A stretch of DNA of 64,000 nt from Nitrosomonas sp. HPC101 (GTDB lineage: Bacteria; Pseudomonadota; Gammaproteobacteria; Burkholderiales; Nitrosomonadaceae). Shown one piece after another: positions 10,356-21,712 of the stretch. The stretch spans positions 62,001 to 126,000 of the forward strand of contig NZ_QRCC01000009.1 in the NCBI RefSeq assembly GCF_009833125.1, in the 5' to 3' direction. The stretch's first letter is position 1, and each line of letters opens with the position of its first letter. The notes under the pieces were generated by a model, which saw only the letters and a list, made by a program, of their open reading frames with translations, did no database searches and was not told the origin of the DNA. The translations under genes and the position numbers were made by a program.

Positions 10356-11330
10356 TCAGGTCAATGCATCTCTGATCTGATTAAAAGGCTTGTTCTGCAG
10401 GAAATTGCGTATGTTGTCTGCCAGCAGATTGAGCATGCGTTGTCTGGATTCCACACTGGCCCAGGCGGAATGGGGTGTGATCAGCAAATTCGGATGAGGG
10501 TAATCCAGCAGCGGGTTACCATTGACCGGCGGTTCTTCCTTCAGGACATCAATGGCTGCACCAGCAATACGGTTGGAATAAAGCGCCTGCAACAAATCGT
10601 CTTCATCGATCAGGCCGCTTCTGGCAGTATTGATCAGGTATGCTGAAGGCTTCATCAGATTCAGTTCCCGGTTGCCAATTAAATGGCGGGTGTCTTCCGA
10701 TAACGGGCAGTGCAGGGTAATGAAATCTGCCTGGCAAATGACCTCATCAAATGCTGCTCGTCCAGGCCGAATAGCCGAAACAGATTTGTGCTCGGCGATC
10801 AGCAACTTCATCCCGAATGCCTGGGCAATGTTTGCCACCGCGCTACCCAGTTCCCCGTATCCGATAACACCGAGTGTCTTGCCGGCCAGTTCCGTGATTC
10901 CGAAATCCAGTGGGCAAAAATAAGGGCTGGCCTGCCACCCTCCTCGTTTAATCAATTGTTGGTATTCCACGAACCGGCAGGCAAAATTCAGCATGAACAT
11001 AAGCGTATGTTGAGCAACGGAGCCAGTGGCATAGTTGCGTACATTGCATACCGGGATATTGCGTTCAGCGGCGGCAGCAAGATCAACGTTGTTGTAACCC
11101 GTTGCCGCGATACAAATCAGTTTTAGCCGGTTTGCTGAAAATATAGCGGCTCGATCCAATGGTGTTTTATTACTGACAATGATTTCAGCATCCCTGATCC
11201 GCTCTGCAACCTGTTCCGGAAGCGTGTTGTCATGGTAGACCCAGGGAGACACGGCCTGCTCCAGCATCGCCCGATCAATATCACCGCGTGTAACAGAGCC
11301 AAAATCAAGGAAAACCGTCAGCATAGCCAT
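10356..11330 (-). CDS. D-2-hydroxyacid dehydrogenase (hydroxypyruvate/glycerate type)
   Basis: An NAD(P)H-dependent oxidoreductase of about 324 residues. The substrate domain contains ATGYNNVDLAAA, the Rossmann fold has LGVIGYGELGSAVA, and the catalytic trio is Arg in NTARSGLID, Glu in LKEEPP and His in LITPHSAW. This pattern fits glycerate dehydrogenase/hydroxypyruvate reductase-like members. The frame is open upstream to a GTG at 11369, but the ATG at 11330 (or 11324) fits the family start better; no start has a strong ribosome site. It reads alone. Confidence 0.9.
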   Translation of the reverse strand: MAMLTVFLDFGSVTRGDIDRAMLEQAVSPWVYHDNTLPEQVAERIRDAEIIVSNKTPLDRAAIFSANRLKLICIAATGYNNVDLAAAAERNIPVCNVRNYATGSVAQHTLMFMLNFACRFVEYQQLIKRGGWQASPYFCPLDFGITELAGKTLGVIGYGELGSAVANIAQAFGMKLLIAEHKSVSAIRPGRAAFDEVICQADFITLHCPLSEDTRHLIGNRELNLMKPSAYLINTARSGLIDEDDLLQALYSNRIAGAAIDVLKEEPPVNGNPLLDYPHPNLLITPHSAWASVESRQRMLNLLADNIRNFLQNKPFNQIRDALT

Positions 11331-11476
11331 CAGATAATTAAAAACCCAAAAAATGTATTGAAACCCCACCGTATTGTCAAATAAAACAGCCTTTCCATTT
11401 CCGTCCAGCTTCGAATAATTGGTGTATGCCTGACAGAAACAGAATCAAAAATCCAGGATTGGCAAAGCCGGAAAAC

Positions 11477-11507
11477 AAAAAAGCCGATACAGTTTCCGGT
11501 ATCGGCT
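11477..11507 (-). terminator. Rho-independent terminator after cytochrome c-552
   Basis: On the minus strand a perfect 9-bp stem (AGCCGATAC at 11482-11490 paired with GTATCGGCT at 11499-11507) has an 8-base loop and is followed by six T residues. It lies about 25 bp beyond the cytochrome stop. Confidence 0.85.
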
Positions 11508-11530
11508 CAAATTATGCCCTGATAATCAGA

Positions 11531-11842
11531 TCATTTGAGTGAGGAGATCCATTCTGCCAAAGCCTTGGCATCATCATCATTCACATTGACGTTTGGTGGC
11601 ATTGGAATCTGCCCCCATACACCAGTACTTCCTCCTTTTATCTTGCTTGCCAAGTAGCCAATTTCATCATCCTTGCCAGCATATTTGGTCGCAACCTCTT
11701 TAAACGAAGGACCAACAAGTTTGGCATCCATCTGATGACAAGCGACACAATTTTTTTGTGCTGCCAACTCAGGACTTGCCTGCACAGAGCTGACCGCCAA
11801 CAGTGCCGAAGCGGCAAACACACCTAACCAAGCTGTTTTCAT
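11531..11842 (-). CDS. Cytochrome c-552 (periplasmic mono-haem electron carrier)
   Basis: A 103-residue protein with a Sec signal peptide (cleaved near SVQA-SPEL) and one haem c site, CVACH, at about residue 36. The axial Met lies in the IPMPPN segment after GVWGQ. This is the small class I cytochrome c that in Nitrosomonas carries electrons from the cytochrome c-554/cM-552 pathway to the terminal oxidase. The ATG at 11842 follows an AAGGAA-like site and begins the signal peptide; a longer upstream reading exists but overlaps the previous gene. It has its own terminator. Confidence 0.93.
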   Translation of the reverse strand: MKTAWLGVFAASALLAVSSVQASPELAAQKNCVACHQMDAKLVGPSFKEVATKYAGKDDEIGYLASKIKGGSTGVWGQIPMPPNVNVNDDDAKALAEWISSLK

Positions 11843-11855
11843 CAATTTTTTCCTT

Positions 11856-13934
11856 TTATGAACGATTAAGGGAGTGCATTCTACCGTGAACCCTGCAGAT
11901 TTGCAGCAGTTCATCCAGTGAATGAATCTCCGGAAGACAACGTCTGCCCTCACACACCCGAACACTGATTTTTCCATCCGGGACAGAGCGTCCTTTAAGG
12001 CCGTCAGGCAGTCCTGAAAGTTCGGGAGACAGTGCAACCGCTACCATATCCAGTGAACAGGGAACCAGTGCTTTCAGCCAGGTTTGCAGCTCTGATCGGT
12101 TATTACCATGAAGAACTACCGTTTTGGTTGGTTCCAGAAATTCCTCCAGTGCAATCAGCATGCTGCAATGCGAACCAGCCTGGTGTGACAATGCATCGGA
12201 AAAGACATCCAGTGTACGTTTGGCGGATTCGAGATAGCGTGGCTCGTTCAACAGATAACCCAAGCGCTGCAAAGCAATGGCGGCAATACCGTTTCCGGCA
12301 GGAATCGCGCCGTCATAACCTGTTTTAGGCCGGTGAATCAGCATTTCATGATCATGACTGGTGAAGAAGAATCCACCAGATGCCTCATCTTCAAAGCAGG
12401 TGAGCAGCACATCGGCCAGGGTGATGGCAAAATCGAGATCCGTCTGCCGAAAATCGATCTGCAATAACGTCAGCAGGCTGTCCAGCAGAAATGCGTGGTC
12501 ATCCAGATAAGCGTTCAGATGTGCCTTGCCGTCTTTGCAGGTTGCCAGCAGACGGCCCTCCCGCCACAGGGTATGACGGATAAAATCCATCGCCTGCATG
12601 GCTGAGCTGATCCACTCCTCTCGCTCAAAAATCTGTCCGGCACGCGCCATGCCCTTGATCATCAGCGCATTCCAGCTCGTCAGGATTTTTTCGTCGCGCC
12701 CCGGACGAATACGCTGTTCACGTTCGTTCAGCAGTTTTCTGCGGGCACTCTCGATGCGTTGCTGCGCAGTTTCCTGGCTGATGTGATTGCGTGCTGCTAC
12801 CGCCTCAATGGATTGAGTAACTTCAAGATGCCAATAGCGATCTTCAAAATTGGGTGGACGATCGAGACCGTAATACGCTGCCGTCACCTGATATTCTTCT
12901 ACTGTCAGGATTGCCGCAACGGCCTGCCGATCCCAGACGTAGAATTTGCCTTCTTCATGCTCTGAATCTGCATCCAGTGAGGAATAATAGCCTCCTTCCG
13001 GGGTGCCGGCATGCATTTCCCGCATGACCCAGGCTGCTGTTTCTTCAACAATCCGTTTGAAAAGCGGATTATCAGTTATCAGCCAGGCTTCCGCATAGAG
13101 TGGCAATAATAATGCGTTGTCGTACAGCATCTTCTCGAAATGCGGAATTCGCCAGAAACGATCTGTGCTGTAGCGACAGAAGCCCCCGCCCAATTGGTCA
13201 TACAGGCCGCCTTGCGCCATCTTTTCCAATGTATGCGTCAGGATATGCAGGGCTCGAGTATCATTATCAGCAACATAACGCTGCAGGCAGAACTGCAATT
13301 CAGCCGGGTGAAGGAACTTGGGTGCATCACCAAAGCCGCCATACACTTCATCAAACTGGCGATTCAGCTGTTCTTGGGCATGCTCGATCAATTGCCGGGA
13401 AAGCACAGAAGTATCGGTTCCGGATGTGGGCAGCGATTGAGCAAGCAGCTTTAGAAGTGCCGTATTCTGCTGCTCGATATCTGCAGCACGGGTGTGATAG
13501 GCAGCCGCCACCTTTGGCAACAGCTCCAGAAAACCCGGCATGCCATAACGGGCTTCTTTCGGAAAATAGGTGCCGCCAAAGAAAGGCGTTTGTGCAGGAG
13601 TCAGGAACATAGTGAGCGGCCAGCCACCCGAACGATGATTCAGTGCGTAATGCGCACTCTGGTAAATCTGGTCAATATCGGGGCGTTCCTCGCGATCAAC
13701 CTTGATATTCACGAAATGCGCGTTCATTACCGCCGCCACTTCAGCATCTTCAAACGATTCGTGTGCCATGACATGGCACCAGTGACAGGCAGAATAGCCA
13801 ATGGAGAGCAAGATCGGCTTGTTCTGTGTCTGTGCAATTGCCAATGCCTCTTTCCCCCATGGATACCAGTCCACCGGATTTTCTGCATGCTGCAACAAGT
13901 AAGGGCTGGTTTCTCCGGCAAGATAGTTAGGCAT
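11856..13934 (-). CDS. Thioredoxin-domain protein, YyaL/SPATA20 family (DUF255)
   Basis: A 692-residue protein. Residues about 1-165 form the DUF255 thioredoxin-like domain with the CxxC-type site [16 protein letters not shown] and the segment [15 protein letters not shown]. The remainder is an alpha/alpha-toroid, similar to mannose epimerase/cellobiose epimerase folds, with [17 protein letters not shown] and FLLDSLL motifs. The family is widespread but its biochemical role is not established. The gene stops 14 bp before the cytochrome c-552 start; the two may be co-transcribed. ilvD lies 26 bp upstream. Confidence 0.88.
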   Translation of the reverse strand: MPNYLAGETSPYLLQHAENPVDWYPWGKEALAIAQTQNKPILLSIGYSACHWCHVMAHESFEDAEVAAVMNAHFVNIKVDREERPDIDQIYQSAHYALNHRSGGWPLTMFLTPAQTPFFGGTYFPKEARYGMPGFLELLPKVAAAYHTRAADIEQQNTALLKLLAQSLPTSGTDTSVLSRQLIEHAQEQLNRQFDEVYGGFGDAPKFLHPAELQFCLQRYVADNDTRALHILTHTLEKMAQGGLYDQLGGGFCRYSTDRFWRIPHFEKMLYDNALLLPLYAEAWLITDNPLFKRIVEETAAWVMREMHAGTPEGGYYSSLDADSEHEEGKFYVWDRQAVAAILTVEEYQVTAAYYGLDRPPNFEDRYWHLEVTQSIEAVAARNHISQETAQQRIESARRKLLNEREQRIRPGRDEKILTSWNALMIKGMARAGQIFEREEWISSAMQAMDFIRHTLWREGRLLATCKDGKAHLNAYLDDHAFLLDSLLTLLQIDFRQTDLDFAITLADVLLTCFEDEASGGFFFTSHDHEMLIHRPKTGYDGAIPAGNGIAAIALQRLGYLLNEPRYLESAKRTLDVFSDALSHQAGSHCSMLIALEEFLEPTKTVVLHGNNRSELQTWLKALVPCSLDMVAVALSPELSGLPDGLKGRSVPDGKISVRVCEGRRCLPEIHSLDELLQICRVHGRMHSLNRS

Positions 13935-13960
13935 TGGATGATCACTCAGATTAATCAGAA

Positions 13961-15634
13961 TCAGTCGGTAACTGCACCGCGGCTGGCAGTTGAAACCAGT
14001 TTGGCGTATTTCGCCAGCACACCGCGGGTATAACGCGGCGCAGGCGGATGCCAGGCTGCCCGGCGACGTTCCAGTTCGGCTTCGGATACATTCAATTGCA
14101 ACAGGCGGCGATGGGCATCAATCGTGATTGAATCCCCTTCCTCTACCAGAGCAATTATTCCACCGACAAACGCTTCCGGCGCCACATGGCCGACCACCAT
14201 TCCGTAGGTGCCGCCAGAAAAACGGCCATCGGTAATCAGCCCGACTGAATCACCCAATCCCTCACCAATCAATGCCGAGGTGGGCGAAAGCATTTCGCGC
14301 ATGCCCGGCCCACCTTGCGGACCTTCATAGCGAATCACGACCACATCGCCCGGTTTTATTTTTCGATCAAGAATAGCGGACATGCAAGTTTCTTCAGACT
14401 CAAACACTCTGGCAGGCCCGGTAATGCTGGGGTTTTTTACACCGGAGATCTTGGCCACCGCACCTTCCGGTGAAAGATTGCCCTTCAGAATTGCCAGATG
14501 ACCCTGTTCATAGACAGGATTGTCCCAGGTCCGAATGACGTTCTGATCTGCACGCGGTTGTTCGGGAATGTCTTTCAATACTTCGGCAATGGTCTGTCCG
14601 CTGATGGTCAGGCAATCGCCATGCAGTAAACCATGTACCAGCAGCATTTTCATCACCTGCGGGATACCCCCCGCTCTGTGCAGATCAGTGGCGACGTAGC
14701 GCCCGGAAGGTTTCAGATCACACAATACCGGCACACGCGCACGAATGGCCTCGAAATCATCAATATGAAAATCCACTTCTGCTGCATGCGCAATCGCCAG
14801 CAAATGCAATACTGCATTGGTTGAGCCTCCTACTGCCATGACAACTGTCACTGCGTTTTCAAGCGACCGGCGGGTGATCAGGCTGCGTGGCAGAATTTGT
14901 TTTCTGATCGCCTCCACCAGTACTTCAGCAGAGCGCGCTGCACTGATCCGTTTTTCCTCATCTTCTGCTGCCATGGTGGAGGAATGAGGCAGACTCATAC
15001 CCATCGCCTCAATCGCCGAGGACATAGTATTGGCGGTGTACATCCCGCCGCAGGAGCCAGCGCCCGGGCAGGCATGGCGTTCAACTTCCAGCAACTCCTG
15101 ATCATCAATCTTATGTGCGGTATGCTGCCCGACAGCTTCAAAAGCGCTGACAATCGTCAGATCACGCCCCTGGTAATGCCCGGGTTTGATGGTGCCACCA
15201 TAAACGAAAACAGACGGTACATTCAATCTCGCCAGCGCAATCAGGGCGCCCGGCATGTTTTTATCACAGCCGCCAATGGCGATGATGCCATCCATGCTTT
15301 CTGCCTGCACACAGGTTTCAATGGAATCGGCAATCACTTCGCGCGAAACCAGTGAATATTTCATGCCTTCAGTGCCCATGGAAATACCATCTGATACTGT
15401 AATCGTGCCAAACATCTGCGGCATGGCACCCGCATTTTTCAGTGCGTGTTCGGCGCATTTGGCAAGGCCATCCAATCCCATGTTGCAGGGTGTGATAGTA
15501 GAAAAGCCATTGGCAATGCCAACAATGGGCTTATCGAAATCTCCATCACCGAATCCAACCGCACGTAACATGGCACGATTGGGAGCGCGTTTCGCACCCC
15601 GGGTGATAGCCTGGCTGCGTCGATTATCTGACAT
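13961..15634 (-). CDS. ilvD: Dihydroxy-acid dehydratase
   Basis: The Fe-S enzyme that dehydrates 2,3-dihydroxy-isovalerate and 2,3-dihydroxy-3-methylvalerate in valine, isoleucine and pantothenate synthesis. The 557 residues are full length for the shorter IlvD type. Cluster and metal-site cysteines are visible in GGCDKNMPG and in [18 protein letters not shown], and the family C-terminal motif [11 protein letters not shown] is present. The gene starts 136 bp from lgt, which is transcribed in the opposite direction. Confidence 0.97.
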   Translation of the reverse strand: MSDNRRSQAITRGAKRAPNRAMLRAVGFGDGDFDKPIVGIANGFSTITPCNMGLDGLAKCAEHALKNAGAMPQMFGTITVSDGISMGTEGMKYSLVSREVIADSIETCVQAESMDGIIAIGGCDKNMPGALIALARLNVPSVFVYGGTIKPGHYQGRDLTIVSAFEAVGQHTAHKIDDQELLEVERHACPGAGSCGGMYTANTMSSAIEAMGMSLPHSSTMAAEDEEKRISAARSAEVLVEAIRKQILPRSLITRRSLENAVTVVMAVGGSTNAVLHLLAIAHAAEVDFHIDDFEAIRARVPVLCDLKPSGRYVATDLHRAGGIPQVMKMLLVHGLLHGDCLTISGQTIAEVLKDIPEQPRADQNVIRTWDNPVYEQGHLAILKGNLSPEGAVAKISGVKNPSITGPARVFESEETCMSAILDRKIKPGDVVVIRYEGPQGGPGMREMLSPTSALIGEGLGDSVGLITDGRFSGGTYGMVVGHVAPEAFVGGIIALVEEGDSITIDAHRRLLQLNVSEAELERRRAAWHPPAPRYTRGVLAKYAKLVSTASRGAVTD

Positions 15635-15770
15635 ATATATATTCCCTCATAGATGGATGTAATGAATATGGGTCAAGCAAGGTAACGATTGCTGGGCGAG
15701 ATTGCTGTATGCTGTAGTCAGCAGGTGTTGCCGTATAATGCACATTTTACCGTAAGTCAGGCTGCCACCC

Positions 15771-16607
15771 ATGTTTGTTCATCCACAATTCGACCCTGTC
15801 GCACTTTCCATTGGTCCGCTTGCTGTCCGCTGGTACGGGTTAATGTATCTGCTTGGTTTTTTTCTGTTCATTGTGCTGGGGCGTTATCGTATCCGGCATC
15901 AGCCTGGCGGCGTATTTACCCGGGAGATACTGGATGATGCGTTGTTCTACGGAGTATTGGGTGTCATTCTGGGCGGGCGCCTGGGTCATATCCTGTTTTA
16001 TGAACCGGCTTATTATCTGCAGCATCCGCTGGAGATATTTGCCATCTGGCAAGGCGGAATGTCTTTCCATGGTGGATTTCTCGGTGTTATTACCGCCATG
16101 GCATGGCTGGCACGCAAATACAAACTGCCATGGCTGGCCGTCACTGATTTTATCGCACCATTGGTTCCGCTTGGACTGGGAGCGGGACGTATCGGCAATT
16201 TCATCAATGGTGAATTATGGGGGCGCCCGACGGATGTGCCCTGGGGGATGATTTTTCCGTATATGGACACTCTGCCACGCCACCCATCCCAGTTATATGA
16301 ATTTGCACTGGAAGGACTGGCACTTTTCGCGCTGGTCTGGCTTTATTCAGCCAAACGAAGACCACTGGGTGCTGTCTCCGGCGTATTCATGATCGGCTAT
16401 GGTGTCTTTCGTTCGTTCTGTGAGTTTTTCCGCGAACCGGATGATGGCTTCCTTGGCATTATGACGCTGGGAATCAGCATGGGACAATGGTTATCGCTGC
16501 CGATGATAGTCGCCGGCGCTGCTCTGGTTTACTGGGCATATCAACATAACCACTATCCGAAAAAAATTGCCCCGGATTCACCGCACAAGCACAAAAACCG
16601 GAATTGA
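15771..16607 (+). CDS. lgt: Prolipoprotein diacylglyceryl transferase
   Basis: An integral inner-membrane enzyme of 278 residues that transfers diacylglycerol from phosphatidylglycerol to the lipobox cysteine of lipoproteins, the first lipoprotein maturation step. About seven membrane segments are visible. Signature motifs are [12 protein letters not shown] and [17 protein letters not shown] with the essential Arg and Asn. It is first in a run with the MlaE- and MlaF-like genes (24 bp to the next start), which suggests a shared transcript for envelope lipid handling. Confidence 0.97.
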   Translation: MFVHPQFDPVALSIGPLAVRWYGLMYLLGFFLFIVLGRYRIRHQPGGVFTREILDDALFYGVLGVILGGRLGHILFYEPAYYLQHPLEIFAIWQGGMSFHGGFLGVITAMAWLARKYKLPWLAVTDFIAPLVPLGLGAGRIGNFINGELWGRPTDVPWGMIFPYMDTLPRHPSQLYEFALEGLALFALVWLYSAKRRPLGAVSGVFMIGYGVFRSFCEFFREPDDGFLGIMTLGISMGQWLSLPMIVAGAALVYWAYQHNHYPKKIAPDSPHKHKNRN

Positions 16608-16631
16608 TGAACAGAATCGTTCAAATTGGTC

Positions 16632-17777
16632 ATGCCCTCTAACCTGCCAGCTGATCACCGTGCCCGATATCAGCTCGTTACCCTGGAAACAGGCGCTACC
16701 TGCCTGCAACTTACCGGTAGCTACACCCTGATATCACTTAACCAGTCATTACCTGTAATTGCAGGAGAACTGGCACAGCTGGCCAAACAATCCGGCCTGT
16801 ACTGGGATCTGACAAACATCCATCAGCTCGATTACGCAAATGCTGTCATGCTGTGGCAAATCTGGGGCAGGCAGCGCCCTGATCACCTGTTGCTGCGCCC
16901 CGAGCAGGAGAAAATGTTTCTGCGGCTGGAAAAAACAGCATTACTTCCTGAACCGGTACAGCGTAAATGGTTTTTGCCCATCTCCCTGCTGGGCCAGCAA
17001 CTGCTCCGTTTTTTGGATCATCTGGCCGGTATGATTACCCTCTCCGGTCAGATCGTGCTGGATATTCTTTACCTGATTGCCCATCCAGGCAGAATTCCTG
17101 CGCGAGAAATTTCTGCGAATTTGTATCGTACCGGCGCACAAGCACTTGGCATTACTGCAATCGTTGGATTTTTGATCGGTATTGTATTGAGCTACCTTTC
17201 CTCCGAACAGTTGCATATGTTCGGAGCAGATGTCTACATCGTCAATATTCTTGGCATGAGTATCATTCGAGAGCTGGGCCCGATGCTGGCTGCCATACTG
17301 GTCGCCGGGCGCTCCGGTTCCGCTATGACTGCGCAACTGGGTGTGATGCGTGTTACGGAAGAACTGGATGCATTGACGGTGATGGGTATTCCTCACAGCC
17401 TGCGTCTGGTGTTGCCCAAAATTATTGGACTGGGTTTTGCCTTACCGCTGATTGTGCTCTGGACCAGTGCCGTTGCGCTGATAGGCGGGTTTCTGGCAGC
17501 AGAATTACAAGTGGGATTAAGCATCCGTTACGCGTTGACCGCTCTGCCCGATGCGGTACCCATCGCAAATTTATGGCTGGCGCTGGGCAAGGGAGTGGTC
17601 TGCGGCATGGCGATCGCCCTGATTGCCTGCCATTTCGGCCTGCGTATCAAACCGAATACCGAGAGTCTGGGAGAAGGCACTACCAACTCCGTCGTAACTT
17701 CGATTACTGCCGTGATCATTATTGACGCTATTTTTGCCATCGCTTTTTCCAATATCGGTATCAGGATAGCAGGCTGA
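16632..17777 (+). CDS. mlaE: MlaE-family ABC transporter permease with N-terminal STAS-like domain
   Basis: The N-terminal 110 or so residues are soluble and STAS-like. The C-terminal 260 form the MlaE permease fold with segments such as VDVYIVNILGMSIIRELGPMLAAILVAGRSGSAM (read in pieces ELGPML and GRSGSAM), VTEELDALTVMGI and a late TNSVVTSI. This family moves phospholipids between the inner and outer membranes with an MlaF ATPase and an MCE protein. The ATG at 16632 is preferred over a TTG six bases earlier. It overlaps mlaF by one base. No mlaD, mlaC or mlaB gene follows, which is unusual. Confidence 0.9.
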   Translation: MPSNLPADHRARYQLVTLETGATCLQLTGSYTLISLNQSLPVIAGELAQLAKQSGLYWDLTNIHQLDYANAVMLWQIWGRQRPDHLLLRPEQEKMFLRLEKTALLPEPVQRKWFLPISLLGQQLLRFLDHLAGMITLSGQIVLDILYLIAHPGRIPAREISANLYRTGAQALGITAIVGFLIGIVLSYLSSEQLHMFGADVYIVNILGMSIIRELGPMLAAILVAGRSGSAMTAQLGVMRVTEELDALTVMGIPHSLRLVLPKIIGLGFALPLIVLWTSAVALIGGFLAAELQVGLSIRYALTALPDAVPIANLWLALGKGVVCGMAIALIACHFGLRIKPNTESLGEGTTNSVVTSITAVIIIDAIFAIAFSNIGIRIAG

Positions 17778-18556
17778 TGACACACGCTGAACCCGTTATC
17801 AAGATTACCGGATTGGCCACCCGCTTTGGCCAGCATATCATTCATGAAAACATCAATCTGACTGTGCTCAAAGGCGAAGTGCTGGCGCTGATCGGAGGTT
17901 CCGGCAGCGGCAAAACCACTCTGATGCGCCAGATGCTTGGATTGATCACGCCCGCACAAGGCAGTGTCGAAGTACTGGGGGCGACACGCTATAACTGCGG
18001 CCATGAAGAAGAAAGAAAACTGCGCATCCGCTCAGGCGTCCTGTTCCAACAGGGTGCACTTTTCAGTGCACTGACGGTCTTTGACAACATTGCCTTGCCC
18101 ATGCGGGAATTGCATACATTACGCGAAACCATAATTCGCGATCTGGTGATGCTGAAACTCAGCATGGTTGGGGTTGAAGCACAGCATGTCCACAAGAGGC
18201 CATCCGAACTATCCGGTGGAATGATCAAACGGGTTGCGCTGGCGCGCTCACTGGCGCTGGACCCGGAGCTGCTGTTTCTGGATGAACCCACTGCCGGACT
18301 CGATCCCGCACTGAGTGAAAGTTTCGTCGAATTGATCCGCTCTTTGCGTGAGGAGCTGGGATTAACGATTATCATGGTTACGCACGATCTGGATACACTG
18401 GTTGCAATTTCCGACCGGGTGGCGGTGCTGGCCGATCGGCATATCGTTGCACTGGGACCGATACCAGAAATCATCACCATCGACCATCCATTCATCACAG
18501 CTTTTTTTGGTGGCACACGCGGCCGTAATGCATTGCGTGTTCTGCAACCATCCTGA
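17777..18556 (+). CDS. mlaF: MlaF-like ABC transporter ATP-binding protein
   Basis: A 259-residue ATPase partner of the upstream permease. Walker A is GGSGSGKTTLMRQ, the ABC signature is LSGGMIKRVALARS, Walker B is LLFLDEPTAGLD, and the H-loop His is in MVTHDL. The signature form LSGGM is characteristic of the MlaF branch. Its start overlaps the permease stop (TGATG), so translation is probably coupled. Confidence 0.93.
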   Translation: MTHAEPVIKITGLATRFGQHIIHENINLTVLKGEVLALIGGSGSGKTTLMRQMLGLITPAQGSVEVLGATRYNCGHEEERKLRIRSGVLFQQGALFSALTVFDNIALPMRELHTLRETIIRDLVMLKLSMVGVEAQHVHKRPSELSGGMIKRVALARSLALDPELLFLDEPTAGLDPALSESFVELIRSLREELGLTIIMVTHDLDTLVAISDRVAVLADRHIVALGPIPEIITIDHPFITAFFGGTRGRNALRVLQPS

Positions 18557-18626
18557 TGCGTTACCGCATCATCCCGAATCCGGTGGCCGATTGCTTCCGT
18601 TTCCGTCCATCTTAAAATCTATGTGA

Positions 18627-19853
<1,227 letters not shown>

Positions 19854-19998
19854 TGCTGGAGCACGATTTGCATGTAGCAGATGATTTAATTGATGCAGCT
19901 GACAAAAGCATCAGGGGATGCATGACACCCCCTGGTGCAGCGCTGCAACAACCCGTTATCGGTGGGTCTCCTACAGTAAGTTCAGACCGGAGACTGGT

Positions 19999-20454
19999 TT
20001 AACTGGTTTTTTTCGTACGCAGTAACTCAACCAGTTTTTCACTCAACTGAAACCGGGTTGAGTTTTTTTCGACTTCGCCCGTCGGACTGATCAGTCCATG
20101 CGCAGTCAGGGTATCCATTAGCGGAAGCAGATCGTTATGATCTTCCAGGAAATAGGCAATACAAGGTCCCTTGCGGTGAAATCCCCAGCGCCCCCAACCC
20201 CAGCCTTTTTTAAGTACATAAAACTCCCGATGAAATTTGAAATCGGGATTATCCACATCCTGTTTCATCTCATTCAACAAATGCTCATGTGTTTGCCATA
20301 ATTGATCAAACAGATTCTTGATATCGCCCGTAACAACCTCTCCCGTAGCCGAGCTATATACCTTTTGCTGACTGGGTTTCAACAGAAAAGCGTTTATCAG
20401 ATACATTGCTCCAACGCCCAGCAAAAACCCTGTCACCAAACTCAGAATATCCAT
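19999..20454 (-). CDS. Hypothetical membrane-anchored protein
   Basis: A 151-residue protein I do not recognise. Residues about 4-25 are one hydrophobic segment (LVTGFLLGVGAMYLINAFLL), so it is probably anchored in the inner membrane with a soluble domain outside it. The middle is rich in Trp/Gly/Lys (KKGWGWGRWGFHRKGPCIAYF). The C-terminus (LISPTGEVEKNSTRFQLSEKLVELL) reads like a winged-helix or coiled tail. It converges on dapE. The gap 19854-19998 holds only an imperfect hairpin near 19908-19936. Confidence 0.7.
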   Translation of the reverse strand: MDILSLVTGFLLGVGAMYLINAFLLKPSQQKVYSSATGEVVTGDIKNLFDQLWQTHEHLLNEMKQDVDNPDFKFHREFYVLKKGWGWGRWGFHRKGPCIAYFLEDHNDLLPLMDTLTAHGLISPTGEVEKNSTRFQLSEKLVELLRTKKTS

Positions 20455-20655
20455 TTTCCTCCCTCAAGATAATTATGATCAGTCATTTTTTAGATCGGGC
20501 AGTATAACAAGTAAAGCGAAAAACCAGACAGACGATGTTTCCGGCCGGACCACTGTGGGAAGCGTTTCGAGGGTATACGCACGCACCGCGGGTTCGATTC
20601 AGATGCCGCGATACTCCATTCTCAACGGGAGATTTTGAACAGACTCAAGAATCAA

Positions 20656-21294
20656 TCAATTTATAATCCAACTGCTTACCTTCACCAGGTTTGTATCATC
20701 AGCATGATCAATCAGCATCTGGCGCACGCGCTCCTGCCATAGCTTGCCAAAACGCTGTAACTCGATCGAATCAGCCTGTCCGCTCACCGCCTTCGGGAAA
20801 AGCAAGCGCATTTCGTTCGGCCAGGGTACAACAGCAGCATCCAGTGCCATCTGTACCGCTGCGCCCGTATCCTTGCGGCGCAGGCCGAATTCCCCCTGCA
20901 TCGGCTGATCGAAATGCAGCAGATCATTACGCCCGAAGCGACCGCCGATCCCATGAAAACCGGTTTCTGGTGCCGCGCCGGTAACCAGTTGTACCACGGT
21001 TGCCACAACACCGGTCGTGCCGGCATCGCGTACATCGGCCATGAATACCTCGATCTCCCCGCGTACCGGCAATTCATCCCCGTACAGCGCGCGCAGGCCA
21101 TGTATCGTCATCAGCCAGGTACCCGCCACCGTGGGGCAGGAATGCCCCGCCAGCCGTACCGCGTCGACATACCGATACACCATAATCCCGTCTCGTGCCG
21201 TGCCGAGAAACCGTGCCAGCGGATCTCGCATCATCACAGCAGGCACATCGGTAAAGAAATCCGGAAAACTCTGTTCGAATGTTGATTGGTTCAT
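20656..21294 (-). CDS. FmdE-like domain protein
   Basis: A 212-residue soluble protein. The segment AGHSCPTVAGTWLMTIHGLRALYG resembles the metal-site motif GHxCPgxxxG of the FmdE family (formylmethanofuran dehydrogenase subunit E), and VTGAAPETGFHGIGGRFGRNDLLHF fits the second family motif (tGxxxGkxxl). The family occurs far from methanogens and is of unclear function in proteobacteria, with a possible link to metal or redox cofactors. It stands alone between gene-poor regions, beside the P-type ATPase. Family call from motifs only. Confidence 0.6.
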   Translation of the reverse strand: MNQSTFEQSFPDFFTDVPAVMMRDPLARFLGTARDGIMVYRYVDAVRLAGHSCPTVAGTWLMTIHGLRALYGDELPVRGEIEVFMADVRDAGTTGVVATVVQLVTGAAPETGFHGIGGRFGRNDLLHFDQPMQGEFGLRRKDTGAAVQMALDAAVVPWPNEMRLLFPKAVSGQADSIELQRFGKLWQERVRQMLIDHADDTNLVKVSSWIIN

Positions 21295-21322
21295 TAAGAA
21301 TGTCTCCTGAATTCAAGAGAGT

Positions 21323-21435
21323 CTCTGAAAAATATCAGCGAGACAGCCAGCCCAGGCAAAATCGGCGAAAAAGTGGGCTTTATACGTAATAAATAAGCAC
21401 TCTAAGCCGATTCTTAACGCAGATAGTTTTCAGAG
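21323..21435. repeat. 113-bp element with imperfect terminal inverted repeats
   Basis: Ends CTCTGAAAAATATC (21323-21336) and GATAGTTTTCAGAG (21422-21435) are inverted copies matching at 13 of 14 positions. Inside, AATCGGCG (21360-21367) and AGCCGATT (21405-21412) form a second nested inverted pair. A further inverted pair, GAGGTTCC (21433-21440) and GGAACCTC (21628-21635), follows. This could be a MITE-like element or leftover insertion-sequence ends. The rest of 21295-21712 shows no gene. Confidence 0.45.
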
Positions 21436-21712
21436 GTTCCCAAGGTAAAGTTGTTCATGAAATCAATTGTATACCCGTATCAATTTCCTCTGTCTGAAGA
21501 AAAAAGAGGAAATCAGCCTTTCAGTAATTACCAAGTGTATTGCTTGCCTTGTTATTCCATTTCCATATCAGAAAATTAACAATAATGCTATTTTTCTGGA
21601 CAGATCCTGATGAACATCTTACTTTAAGGAACCTCCTCAAAAACCCGGGTCGCTTCGGTGAGGGCCGTATCATCCGCGTAAATGAGGCTTACACAATAAG
21701 GACTCACGAACC

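Noticed and set aside
11531..12037. A 168-residue version of cytochrome c-552
   Set aside because: The extension lies inside the upstream thioredoxin-domain gene and hides the signal peptide; the ATG at 11842 fits signal peptide and family length.
19900..19940. Rho-independent terminator after dapE
   Set aside because: An imperfect hairpin exists but no T-run follows, so it is not listed as a terminator.
20570..20640. tRNA-like fragment (GGTTCGATTC followed by a CCA-like end)
   Set aside because: The T-loop-like sequence has no pairing T-stem, and no acceptor or anticodon arm could be built.
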